64,000 bases of DNA from Acidobacterium sp. S8 (lineage in GTDB: Bacteria; Acidobacteriota; Terriglobia; Terriglobales; Acidobacteriaceae), in NCBI RefSeq assembly GCF_009765985.1, contig NZ_LMUM01000016.1:62001-126000 (forward strand), read 5' to 3'. Below the pieces are notes generated by a model, which made no database searches, was not told the DNA's origin, and saw only the letters and a program-made list of their open reading frames with translations. Shown piece by piece: positions 8,729 to 16,422 of this stretch. The translations under genes and the position numbers were made by a program. Positions within the stretch are counted from its first letter, which is position 1; each line of letters opens with the position of its first letter.

Positions 8729-9672
8729 ACAGATATCTAGATCCCGAGAGACTTTCTTCGATCGCAATATGCCATGGGGCAGACAGCCGACGCCATGCCG
8801 TCGTGCTCGTCGCTCTGGTCATAGGAATTTTCTGCGCACCTCTGCTCCACGCGAACGATCGCAAGATCGATCCAACCTTTCTATATCGTGACACTTCTGC
8901 GGTTGGGGAGAAGCAGTCAGATATGACGACGAAGACGTGCCACTACCGGGCGTTGTTCGGGAAGGGAGACTCGGATACATCCGTAGTCGTCGGAGTAGCA
9001 CGTTATGGAGAAGTGGTGATTGATCCGAATGGCGTCTGCCGTTTGGTTCAATATTCAGACGAAGACCAGGTGTACGTGGTGCTCGAAGGCGCGGGCTCCG
9101 TGAAGTACGGAGATGCAATCGTCCCGCTGAAGAAAGAAGACTACTTATATATTCCATCAACGATTCCGCATGTTCTGAGCAATAAGTCAGACATGCCACT
9201 AACCGCGATCATTATGGGTTTTCGTACGAAAGGCTTTGAGAAAACTCAGCCACCGCCGCAGCCTCTAAAGGCCAATATCGAGGATGTGCCGACAACTATG
9301 GTGAGCGGCCATCCCGATTCGACTCGTTACCGTCTGCTGATGGGTGACGTCGACAGCAAGCGCGACCGCATTGCAGCCGGCCGCGTTTTGACCAGCCTCT
9401 TCCTAATGGAGATCGCACCAGGCGGTACTAACTTTCCTCATCACCATGAGCGCGAAGAGGAAATTTACCTGGTCTTGAGCGGCCACGGCGTGATGGTGGC
9501 AGGGAGCGGAATGGATGGAATCGCGGGGCGGCATCCCGCCAAAGCGGGGGATGCCTATTTCTTTCGGCTCAACTGCACCGTCGGATATTACAGTGCTGCC
9601 AACGTCAAGTCGCGTATTCTCGCCGTGCGCTCGTGGTATCCGGGTATGGTGCAAATAGGCGCAGAACACTAA
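8725..9672 (+). CDS. Exported two-domain cupin protein
   Basis: A 315-residue bicupin. It starts at a GTG that overlaps the preceding TGA (GTGA). The N-terminus carries about 25 polar residues and then a hydrophobic segment (VVLVALVIGIFCAPLLHA), compatible with a signal peptide or anchor. The first cupin barrel includes DQVYVVLEGAGSVKYGD and STIPHVLSN. The second has a clearer metal site, FPHHHEREEEIYLVLSGHG, with three consecutive histidines and the family glutamate. Exported bicupins can act as dioxygenases, isomerases or sugar-acid converting enzymes, and sequence alone does not decide. Its position between a PLP lyase and a cytochrome suggests a role on the same small sugar-derived molecule. 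Confidence 0.75.
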   Translation: MNRYLDPERLSSIAICHGADSRRHAVVLVALVIGIFCAPLLHANDRKIDPTFLYRDTSAVGEKQSDMTTKTCHYRALFGKGDSDTSVVVGVARYGEVVIDPNGVCRLVQYSDEDQVYVVLEGAGSVKYGDAIVPLKKEDYLYIPSTIPHVLSNKSDMPLTAIIMGFRTKGFEKTQPPPQPLKANIEDVPTTMVSGHPDSTRYRLLMGDVDSKRDRIAAGRVLTSLFLMEIAPGGTNFPHHHEREEEIYLVLSGHGVMVAGSGMDGIAGRHPAKAGDAYFFRLNCTVGYYSAANVKSRILAVRSWYPGMVQIGAEH

Positions 9673-9736
9673 GGCCAACTGCGCAAGCTTGGTGCTGGCC
9701 CAGTGGGTATCGAAGGTTGAAAGAGGTCTTTGGCGA

Positions 9737-10573
9737 ATGATGAGTTGGTGGCACACGATCTCCATCCCATGTTTGCTGCTTGGATTGGTATCGATCACGA
9801 ATCTGCGCGCACAACAACCGGCAAGCACTACTACTGCAGCGGATGTTCAAGGATCGATGCTCTTTACCTCCAACTGCGGGAGCTGCCACGGATCCGATGG
9901 CCGCGGGGGCGAACACGGTCCGGACATCGCATCTGCTCCAGACGTGCAGCGACTTGCCGATTCAGACCTGATTGCGATCGCAAAAAATGGAGTCTCCGGG
10001 ACTGGTATGCCTGCCTTTGGCTGGCTCGGCCAAGAGAAAGTGACCGCTATTATTCAATATTTACGAACTCTGCAAGGGCGACGAACCGACATCAAGCTCC
10101 CGGGAAACCCGAGGAGTGGAGAAGCTCTTTTCTTTGGTGAGGCACGATGCTCAGAATGCCATATGGTCAATGGGAAAGGCGGCTTTATTGGCAGTGATCT
10201 TTCGCTTTACGGCGCGAACGAAAGCGCAGGCCAGATTCGAAGCGTGATTTTGGATCCCGGAAATTTTTTGCCTCCCCAGAAGAAAGCTACAACCGTCGTG
10301 ACGAACACAGGACAGAAGTTCACTGGATTGCTCAAGGTGGACGATAATTTTTCCGTTTCGATCCAGACAATGGATGGAGACTTTCATTTTTTTCAGAAGT
10401 CACAACTCGCCCAAATAGATCTTGGGTCTTACTCGTTGATGCCGGTCGACTACGGATCGATGTTGAATGACGAACAGATAAATGACCTGGTCAGTTATCT
10501 CCTTCATGTGGGAAGTGAAAATTCCAGGCACTCTCCAAAACAATCTTCAAAATCTGACGATGATGATGAATAA
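9737..10573 (+). CDS. Di-heme c-type cytochrome, exported
   Basis: A 278-residue protein with a signal peptide (ending near NLRAQQ) and two heme c attachment motifs, CGSCH at 47-51 and CSECH at 138-142, each followed by a candidate methionine ligand region (TGMPAFG for the first). The second half resembles the heme-binding domain seen in Planctomycetes and Verrucomicrobia proteins. The ATG at 9737 is chosen because GAAAGAGG lies about ten bases upstream. It is the only redox carrier in the cluster and is the likely electron acceptor for the PQQ dehydrogenase at 14249-15883, passing electrons to the respiratory chain. A C-terminal acidic tail (DDDDE) overlaps the next gene's start region. Confidence 0.85.
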   Translation: MMSWWHTISIPCLLLGLVSITNLRAQQPASTTTAADVQGSMLFTSNCGSCHGSDGRGGEHGPDIASAPDVQRLADSDLIAIAKNGVSGTGMPAFGWLGQEKVTAIIQYLRTLQGRRTDIKLPGNPRSGEALFFGEARCSECHMVNGKGGFIGSDLSLYGANESAGQIRSVILDPGNFLPPQKKATTVVTNTGQKFTGLLKVDDNFSVSIQTMDGDFHFFQKSQLAQIDLGSYSLMPVDYGSMLNDEQINDLVSYLLHVGSENSRHSPKQSSKSDDDDE

Positions 10574-11594
10574 TCGCTTATCTTTTTGCTCCAGGGACTC
10601 GTGGTTCAACATCGTCACCCTCAAGGTTGCGATAGCCGCTTTGACCTTGCTCATGATTGCCGGGTCGGCCCACCGTCTAAGTCATGGAGAAACGAGCAAC
10701 GGTGCGTTCGAACTTCAGGTGCTCACACCGGAGTTCTGGACTCTCTTTGATCGGAAAGCACAGCTTACCAAGCTGGCTTCGGGCTTCGGTTTTACGGAGG
10801 GGCCTGTTTGGGATAGCTCCGGTTATCTCTGGGTGAGCGATGAAACTCTCAACAAAATTTTCAAGGTAAACACTTCCACTGGGCAAAAACAGGAAATCAT
10901 CTCTCTGGGCGACCCCGATGGCAATACCTATGATCCACAACATCGCCTTTTAGACTGTGCCAGCGTTCTGCGGGCGATCATCCGTCTATCGCCCGATGGC
11001 AAAAGCTACAAAATAGTCGTGGATCATTACCAAGGCAAGCGTTTGAACAGTCCCAACGACGTAGTGCTCGGTCCGGATGGCGCTATTTACTTTACGGATC
11101 CAACGTCTGACTTGCCTCGCGGACAAAAGCAGGAACTCCCCTTTAAAGGCGTCTACCGCATCGCTCCGGACGGTCAACTTCAACTGTTGACAAAGGACGT
11201 GGAAGATCCGAATGGACTTGCGTTTTCTCCAGACGGCACCAAGTTGTATGTTGATGACTCCACCCAGAGAAATATCCACGTATACGACTTTCACGCAGAC
11301 GGTGGGTTGAGCAATGGACGGATCTTCGGCACAGAGCCAGGTGGTCCAAAGGATGGTGTACCAGACGGCATGAAGGTTGATCGAAATGGCAATCTGTATG
11401 TGGTAGGTCCAAGGGGTATATGGGTATGGTCCCCGCATGGCGTTCATCTGGGGACCATCGTAGTTCCCGAGCAGCCGGCAAATCTCGCATGGGGAGACCC
11501 CGACTACTCAACCCTGTACATAACTGCAACGACATCCGTGTACAAAATAGGGACCCGAGCACACGGATTCGTCCCCTACCTGCAGGCGCACTAA
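10560..11594 (+). CDS. Exported SMP-30/gluconolactonase-type lactonase
   Basis: A six-bladed beta-propeller of the SMP-30/gluconolactonase/LRE family, about 344 residues. The start lies in an ATGATGATG run at 10560-10568 that overlaps the end of the cytochrome gene by up to 14 bases; which ATG is used is not clear. A hydrophobic N-terminus (about residues 15-35) predicts export. Family metal-site motifs are EGPVWDSSGYLWVSDE, SPNDVVLGPDGAIYFTDP and LAFSPDGTKLYVDDS. Such enzymes hydrolyse sugar lactones, the direct products of sugar dehydrogenases, to sugar acids. Placement between the cytochrome and the dehydrogenase of the same cluster strongly supports a lactone made by the PQQ enzyme as substrate. 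Confidence 0.85.
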   Translation: MMMNNRLSFCSRDSWFNIVTLKVAIAALTLLMIAGSAHRLSHGETSNGAFELQVLTPEFWTLFDRKAQLTKLASGFGFTEGPVWDSSGYLWVSDETLNKIFKVNTSTGQKQEIISLGDPDGNTYDPQHRLLDCASVLRAIIRLSPDGKSYKIVVDHYQGKRLNSPNDVVLGPDGAIYFTDPTSDLPRGQKQELPFKGVYRIAPDGQLQLLTKDVEDPNGLAFSPDGTKLYVDDSTQRNIHVYDFHADGGLSNGRIFGTEPGGPKDGVPDGMKVDRNGNLYVVGPRGIWVWSPHGVHLGTIVVPEQPANLAWGDPDYSTLYITATTSVYKIGTRAHGFVPYLQAH

Positions 11595-11609
11595 TCTTTC
11601 GGAGGAGAA

Positions 11610-12872
11610 ATGATCGATCGGTTCAAGCGCAGCCTTCCATTCTTTGCCTGCCTTTTTTTCTGCGCGTTCGGGCTCAATCTCGTTGGCCAAGACGTCGGAT
11701 TCAAAGTCATTCAACCGCAGGGCTATGTGGCTGCCGATTCGTTCTATAGTCCTGGGATTCTGGCCGGGGGCACGCTCTACATATCTGGTCAAGGAAGCCG
11801 TAAGCCCGACGGCACACGTCCACCGGGGTTAGCCGAACAAGTCGCGCAAGCCTTCAGCAACGTTCATGCTGTGCTGAAGGGTGCAGGCATGGATTTTGGG
11901 AATGTTGTTTGGATGAACATCTATCTCGCGGATGAGCACGATGTGGCAGACATGAATGAGGTTTATTGGCAGACAATCGGCCAAAGCCCTCCAGCGCGAA
12001 CTGTTCTCACGGTTGCTGCTCTTCCAGATGGGGAAAAGGTGGAAATCAACTGCATTGCCGTAGCAGACACGATTCACAGGAAAGCGATTTGGCCACCAGG
12101 CTGGGCGCGCGGGCCGCAGGTGGATCCTCCTGCAATCCGGGCAGGTGAAATCTTGTACCTGTCAGCGCAGGGAGGCCGGGATCCGCTTACCGGGAAACAA
12201 GCGTCTGACTTTCCCGGAGAAGTCAGGCAAGCTCTCGACAATGTAAGTGCAGTGCTCAAAGCTGCCCAGCTAAGCATGAAGAATGTTCTATGGGTGAACC
12301 CCTACATGAGCGTCGGTGGGCAATACGACGTTATGGGCAAGATTTATGCGAGTTATTTCGAATTCGGCAATACACCGGGCCGCGGGACCATCCAGGTCGT
12401 CGATCTTCCTAAAGGGGATCACATCGCATTTAGTTGCATCGCCGGAGTAGACCTCAGCAAACGCAAAGCAATCCGGCCAAAAAATATGCCTCCCAGCCAC
12501 ACCGCCAGCCCGGGCATTCTCTATGGCGACACTCTGTATCTCTCTGCTAAAGATGGCTTCATTCCGGATCAAGGAATCGTCACGCCTGACCTTGAGCTGC
12601 AGCTGCGGCAATCCATGCGCAATCTTTTGGATGGATTGCAGGAAGCTGACATGGATTTCTCTGATGTTGTTTTCAGTACTGTCTATTTGCGCCAGATACA
12701 GGACGCTGATCGAGTGAACGCGTTATATGGCAAGTTTTTTAAGAGCCGTTATCCTGCCAGATCGGCGCTGCAGCAGAACTTCGAAGTGCACGATGAGGCT
12801 GCCGAGCAAATCTCCTTCATCGCGGTAAAACACTCATCCGCCGGTCCTGCGGACAAAGGCGCACGTAGATGA
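11610..12872 (+). CDS. Exported protein with three RidA (YjgF/UK114) domains
   Basis: A 420-residue protein with a signal peptide (cleavage near LVGQD) and three RidA domains in series, at about 33-153, 160-280 and 288-408. RidA proteins are usually single domains of about 130 residues that trimerise and hydrolyse reactive enamines and imines released by PLP enzymes. The conserved catalytic arginine is present in every copy: R130 (PPARTVL), R258 (TPGRGTI) and R384 (YPARSAL). A single chain could therefore form the normal trimer by itself, an intramolecular pseudo-trimer. The start has an excellent GGAGGAG six bases upstream. Its stop overlaps the next gene's start (ATGA). Export of RidA is unusual and matches the exported PLP enzyme nearby. 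Confidence 0.85.
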   Translation: MIDRFKRSLPFFACLFFCAFGLNLVGQDVGFKVIQPQGYVAADSFYSPGILAGGTLYISGQGSRKPDGTRPPGLAEQVAQAFSNVHAVLKGAGMDFGNVVWMNIYLADEHDVADMNEVYWQTIGQSPPARTVLTVAALPDGEKVEINCIAVADTIHRKAIWPPGWARGPQVDPPAIRAGEILYLSAQGGRDPLTGKQASDFPGEVRQALDNVSAVLKAAQLSMKNVLWVNPYMSVGGQYDVMGKIYASYFEFGNTPGRGTIQVVDLPKGDHIAFSCIAGVDLSKRKAIRPKNMPPSHTASPGILYGDTLYLSAKDGFIPDQGIVTPDLELQLRQSMRNLLDGLQEADMDFSDVVFSTVYLRQIQDADRVNALYGKFFKSRYPARSALQQNFEVHDEAAEQISFIAVKHSSAGPADKGARR

Positions 12873-14245
12873 AATTAACTGCCGTCAGCTGCTTCCTGGC
12901 CTTTGCTCTAGTGCTCTCCTTGGCGAGTGCTCAGCAGTCAACTCCCGCTCCATCGTCTGCATGTCAAATTCATGCAGTAGTCTTCGACGGTTGGCAAGCC
13001 CAGGAGGTAGCGAACGAATGGGTGAAGTTGACCTTTGTTCCTCAGTTGGGCGGTCGGCTGATGCAGGTCAGTTTCAATGGACACCCTTATTTATTCGTCA
13101 ACCAGGTTTACAAAGGCAAGTACATTTCCCCGGCCGAGGCTGCGGGACGTTGGATCAACTATGGTGGCGACAAGATCTGGCCTTTACCGGAAGGCAATGA
13201 TGACGAGCAGCACTGGACAGGAGCTTCCACTCCTCTTGACGACGGCGCATATGCCTTCTCGATTCTGTCACAAAACAATCGCTGCACAGTGCGGTTGGAG
13301 GGTCCCCCGGACCCGCCCACGGGCCTTCAATACACGCGTGAGATAAGTATCGGCAGCGACTCCCCTGAAATCTTTTTTCATGCGATTACCAGGAACATCA
13401 CGGGTCATTCGATCGCCTGGTCTGTGCAGTCCGTCTCTCAGTATGACCTGTCCGACGCCGGCGATCCCAGTCAGTACAATCATGACTTTTGGGCCTTTGC
13501 GCCGCTCAATCCCCGCTCCTCATATTTGAACGGCTATCATGTCCGCGATGGGCTGGCGAATGATCCCTCTTTTAGCGTAAAGGACGGATTATTTCGGCTA
13601 AATTGGAAATACCTTGAAAACGAGGTGTGGCTCGACTCCACCGCCGGTTGGATTGCATTAGTCGATGGCGCAACTCACTATGCGATGGTCGAAAAGACCA
13701 GGTACATTGAGGGTGCAGATTATCCCGATAAGGCTTCGGTTATCTTCTACAAGAACGGACCCACTTTGCAACTGAATGCTCAGGGTATGCCCTACCTGAC
13801 CTCGAAAAATCTTAAAGAGACTCCCTACTATATGGAGGCAGAACTGAACAGCCCTATGGCAGTCTTGGCGTCCGGCGAAACATACGCAATGGATACCTAC
13901 TGGTTTCCGTCACGTATGAGTCCCGACTTGAAAACTGTTACCGAGGCAGGCATGGTGGGTCGACCTCTCGTCGCAAAGAACAGCGCCGGAAAGCTCGAAC
14001 TTTCGGGCAGTTTTGGCGTCTTCTTTCCCGGCATGCTGAAGGCATATCTTTATGATGGAGGCGGCGCAGAAACAGGGGAGGTCTACCTCCAATCGGTTCA
14101 ACCGCAAGACCCGGTTCAGCTCTCACAAACGATAACCACGACGAAGAGCGTGGCGCGAGTCTCCGTTCACTTGATCGATAGCAGCGGGCTCGATCGCGGA
14201 GCTCTAGGGGAAGTATTTGTAACCGGAAGGGAAGAAGGACGCTGA
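12869..14245 (+). CDS. Exported DUF4380-like protein
   Basis: A 458-residue protein with a clear signal peptide (cleavage after LASAQQ). The body begins with WVKLTFVPQLGGRLMQVSFNG and has INYGGDKIWPLPEG, which I associate with the DUF4380 group, a galactose-mutarotase-like beta-sandwich. The biochemical role of the group is not established; a sugar-binding or mutarotase-type function is plausible from the fold. Its ATG overlaps the stop of the RidA gene by four bases, and the PQQ dehydrogenase follows after three bases, so the three genes are tightly coupled. Confidence 0.65.
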   Translation: MKLTAVSCFLAFALVLSLASAQQSTPAPSSACQIHAVVFDGWQAQEVANEWVKLTFVPQLGGRLMQVSFNGHPYLFVNQVYKGKYISPAEAAGRWINYGGDKIWPLPEGNDDEQHWTGASTPLDDGAYAFSILSQNNRCTVRLEGPPDPPTGLQYTREISIGSDSPEIFFHAITRNITGHSIAWSVQSVSQYDLSDAGDPSQYNHDFWAFAPLNPRSSYLNGYHVRDGLANDPSFSVKDGLFRLNWKYLENEVWLDSTAGWIALVDGATHYAMVEKTRYIEGADYPDKASVIFYKNGPTLQLNAQGMPYLTSKNLKETPYYMEAELNSPMAVLASGETYAMDTYWFPSRMSPDLKTVTEAGMVGRPLVAKNSAGKLELSGSFGVFFPGMLKAYLYDGGGAETGEVYLQSVQPQDPVQLSQTITTTKSVARVSVHLIDSSGLDRGALGEVFVTGREEGR

Positions 14246-14248
14246 CCC

Positions 14249-15883
14249 ATGAGTCTACGGAGGAGATGGCTAATCGCTGTGTACGCGTATATGTTGTCTA
14301 TTCCCTTGAGCGGGCAGGATAGTGATCCATCCCTCGCACGTGCTCCAGGCGTACAAGCCTCACAGCTGCTCTCTCGAACGATTAAAGACGACTGGCCTTC
14401 TTACAACGGTGATTACACAGGAAGGCGCTTTAGCAGCCTTACGCAAATCACACCGCAAAATGTCCAACATCTTCAGGCTCAATGGGTCTTCCACAGCAGA
14501 AACGCTGGCATTCTTGAAGTTACCCCCGTCGTTGTCGATGGAATCATGTACGTCACGGCTTCCAATGATGCATATGCCCTCAATGCGCAAACCGGACAGA
14601 TCCTGTGGCACTACTCTCGGCCGGTTTCCCGGGGCTTGATCGATGACGCCTCCGGCCATATCAGCCGCGGTGTTGCTCTCCTGGGTACGCGGCTTTACAT
14701 GGAAACCGACAATGCTCACCTCTTGTGCCTGGACGCACGATCGGGAAACCTGATCTGGGATGTGGCATACGCCGACTGGAACAAGAACTATGGAGGCACG
14801 AGTGCTCCACTGATCGTAAAAGACAAAGTACTGGTAGGAACCTCAGGCGGCGACGACGGAGTTCGCGGCTTTCTTGCTGCCTTCGACTCTATAACTGGCA
14901 AGTTGGCATGGCGTCTGTGGACGATTCCCGGCCCGGGAGAACCCGGCTCTTCAAGCTGGCCTGGAGATAGTTATCTGCACGGTGGTGGGACAACCTGGAT
15001 GCCGGGAACCTATGATCCAGAGCTGAATATCCTATACTGGGGCACCAGCAACGCAGCGCCGGATTACGATGACAGCATCCGGCCCGGGGATGACCTTTAC
15101 ACCGCGAGTCTGCTGGCGATCGATCCGGATAGCGGAAAATTGAAATGGTACTTCCAATTCACACCGCATGATTTATATGACTACGATGGTGTGGAGACAC
15201 CTGTCCTTGTAGACATGCAATATGAGGGAAAACCGAGGAAGCTTCTAATCGAGGCAAACCGAAATGGGTTTATCTATCTCCTTGATCGAACCAATGGAAA
15301 ATTCCTATCGGCTACGCCATTTGCAAAGAAGATCAATTGGGCGACAGGCGTGGATGCCAATGGTCGTCCGATGATTACGGACTTAAAGCCGACCCCGGAT
15401 GGAACCCTAATCTGTCCCGGCGTTGAAGGTGCTACCAACTGGTTCTCGCCTTCTTATAGCGAAGTGACGCACCTGTTCTACTTTTTGGCTTTTGAGGGCT
15501 GCTCGGTCTATTTTGTAAAACCAGCCCCATTTGAAGAGGGCAAAGAGTATTACTCAACAGGAACCAAGCACGATCCAAACGGCAAAACGGAACGGGTTCT
15601 TTTTTCCTTCGATCCCCAAACTAAGACCATTGCATGGCGGTACCCGCAAGCAGGGAATTCTCATTCCTGGGGTGGCGTCATGACAACCGCAACTGGCCTT
15701 GTCTTTTTTGCCGATGATGCAGATTTTTTTGAAGCAGCGGATGCCAAGACCGGCAAATCGCTGTGGCACTTTAACACCGGGCAAACTCTTCACGCATCTC
15801 CGATGAGCTATGCGGTATGGGGCAAACAGTACGTCGCTATCGCGTCAGGCTCTGATCTATTCAGTTTTGCGCTGCCGGAGTGA
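14249..15883 (+). CDS. Exported PQQ-dependent alcohol/sugar dehydrogenase
   Basis: An eight-bladed PQQ propeller of 544 residues with a signal peptide and no fused cytochrome domain. W-motif repeats such as DAYALNAQTGQILWHY, LLCLDARSGNLIWD and LLAIDPDSGKLKWY support the fold, and WPSYNGDYTGRRFSSL matches the N-terminus of quinoprotein dehydrogenases. The catalytic aspartate region reads LYDYDG, giving D311 and a second aspartate, D313, two residues on; this pair is the signature that binds lanthanides in XoxF- and PedH-type enzymes. The vicinal cysteine pair of methanol dehydrogenase is absent (DDASGHISRG at 132-141). Electrons should pass to the di-heme cytochrome in the same cluster. A sugar or aminosugar substrate is inferred from the lactonase neighbour. 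Confidence 0.85.
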   Translation: MSLRRRWLIAVYAYMLSIPLSGQDSDPSLARAPGVQASQLLSRTIKDDWPSYNGDYTGRRFSSLTQITPQNVQHLQAQWVFHSRNAGILEVTPVVVDGIMYVTASNDAYALNAQTGQILWHYSRPVSRGLIDDASGHISRGVALLGTRLYMETDNAHLLCLDARSGNLIWDVAYADWNKNYGGTSAPLIVKDKVLVGTSGGDDGVRGFLAAFDSITGKLAWRLWTIPGPGEPGSSSWPGDSYLHGGGTTWMPGTYDPELNILYWGTSNAAPDYDDSIRPGDDLYTASLLAIDPDSGKLKWYFQFTPHDLYDYDGVETPVLVDMQYEGKPRKLLIEANRNGFIYLLDRTNGKFLSATPFAKKINWATGVDANGRPMITDLKPTPDGTLICPGVEGATNWFSPSYSEVTHLFYFLAFEGCSVYFVKPAPFEEGKEYYSTGTKHDPNGKTERVLFSFDPQTKTIAWRYPQAGNSHSWGGVMTTATGLVFFADDADFFEAADAKTGKSLWHFNTGQTLHASPMSYAVWGKQYVAIASGSDLFSFALPE

Positions 15884-16422
15884 ATCAACCAGATCGCGAT
15901 GGGAGGAACGACTACGAGTCCCTTATTCATTGTAAATTCGGGGACGAACTCGCAGACAATAAAATCCGTTATCAATCGATATGGCTGTCTGGGGTGCGCG
16001 ACCGAGTTGCACAGTTCGCTCTCAGCCTTCGGCCATATGAAGCGCCCGCGCTCAAGTCACTTCGCGAACAGGCATAAACCATCGCCGTCCCCCATAGAAG
16101 CTTCACGATGTCGCCTCTGCGCCCGCGGAACACGAGCACTCGCCCGGAGAACGGTTGCTGCTGTAGAAGCGTCTGCACCTGCGCGCTCAGGCGATCAAAG
16201 CCGCGGCGCATGTCGGTCACGCCGTCTCATCCCGCGCATGCTGCTTCAAATTCCGCCTATTCCAGATGAGCGTCGTTCGAAGATGGCTCGAGATAGCGAC
16301 AGTGAGAACTTCCGCAATTATAAAAAGTATTAGACCTGTAATGCTTTATATCCAAAACCTATCATCGGAGAGCAATCTCAGCCCAGCAACAATTTAGTAA
16401 CTTACTTCTCAATTTGGAAGCA
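15884..16422. other. Gap without intact genes, containing an IS66 remnant
   Basis: Apart from the broken IS66 tnpB piece at 16009-16222 nothing recognisable is seen. The bases from about 16320 to 16430 are AT-rich and run into the end of the GH79 gene. Confidence 0.6.
16009..16222 (-). pseudogene. tnpB: Broken IS66-family tnpB (Orf2) fragment
   Basis: Reading the minus strand from 16222, the frame gives GVTDMRRGFDRL, then PFSGRVLVFRGRRGD and IVKLLW, which is the core of the IS66 accessory protein TnpB. A one-base frameshift follows, near 16080-16086. In the next frame the protein goes on as DGDGLCLFAK, a stop replaces the usual arginine, and LERGRFIWPKAE completes the signature. The normal N-terminus is missing because a stop lies just upstream of the GVTDM segment. 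The remains are immobile and old. No terminal repeats or other IS66 genes were found. Confidence 0.85.

Noticed and set aside
14249-15883. Methanol dehydrogenase of MxaF type
   Set aside because: There is no vicinal cysteine pair, Asp is found where MxaF has Ala, and no mxa or xox accessory genes are near.
15880-16333. Short plus-strand frames downstream of the PQQ dehydrogenase
   Set aside because: They are the reverse of the IS66 remnant and contain no protein signature.
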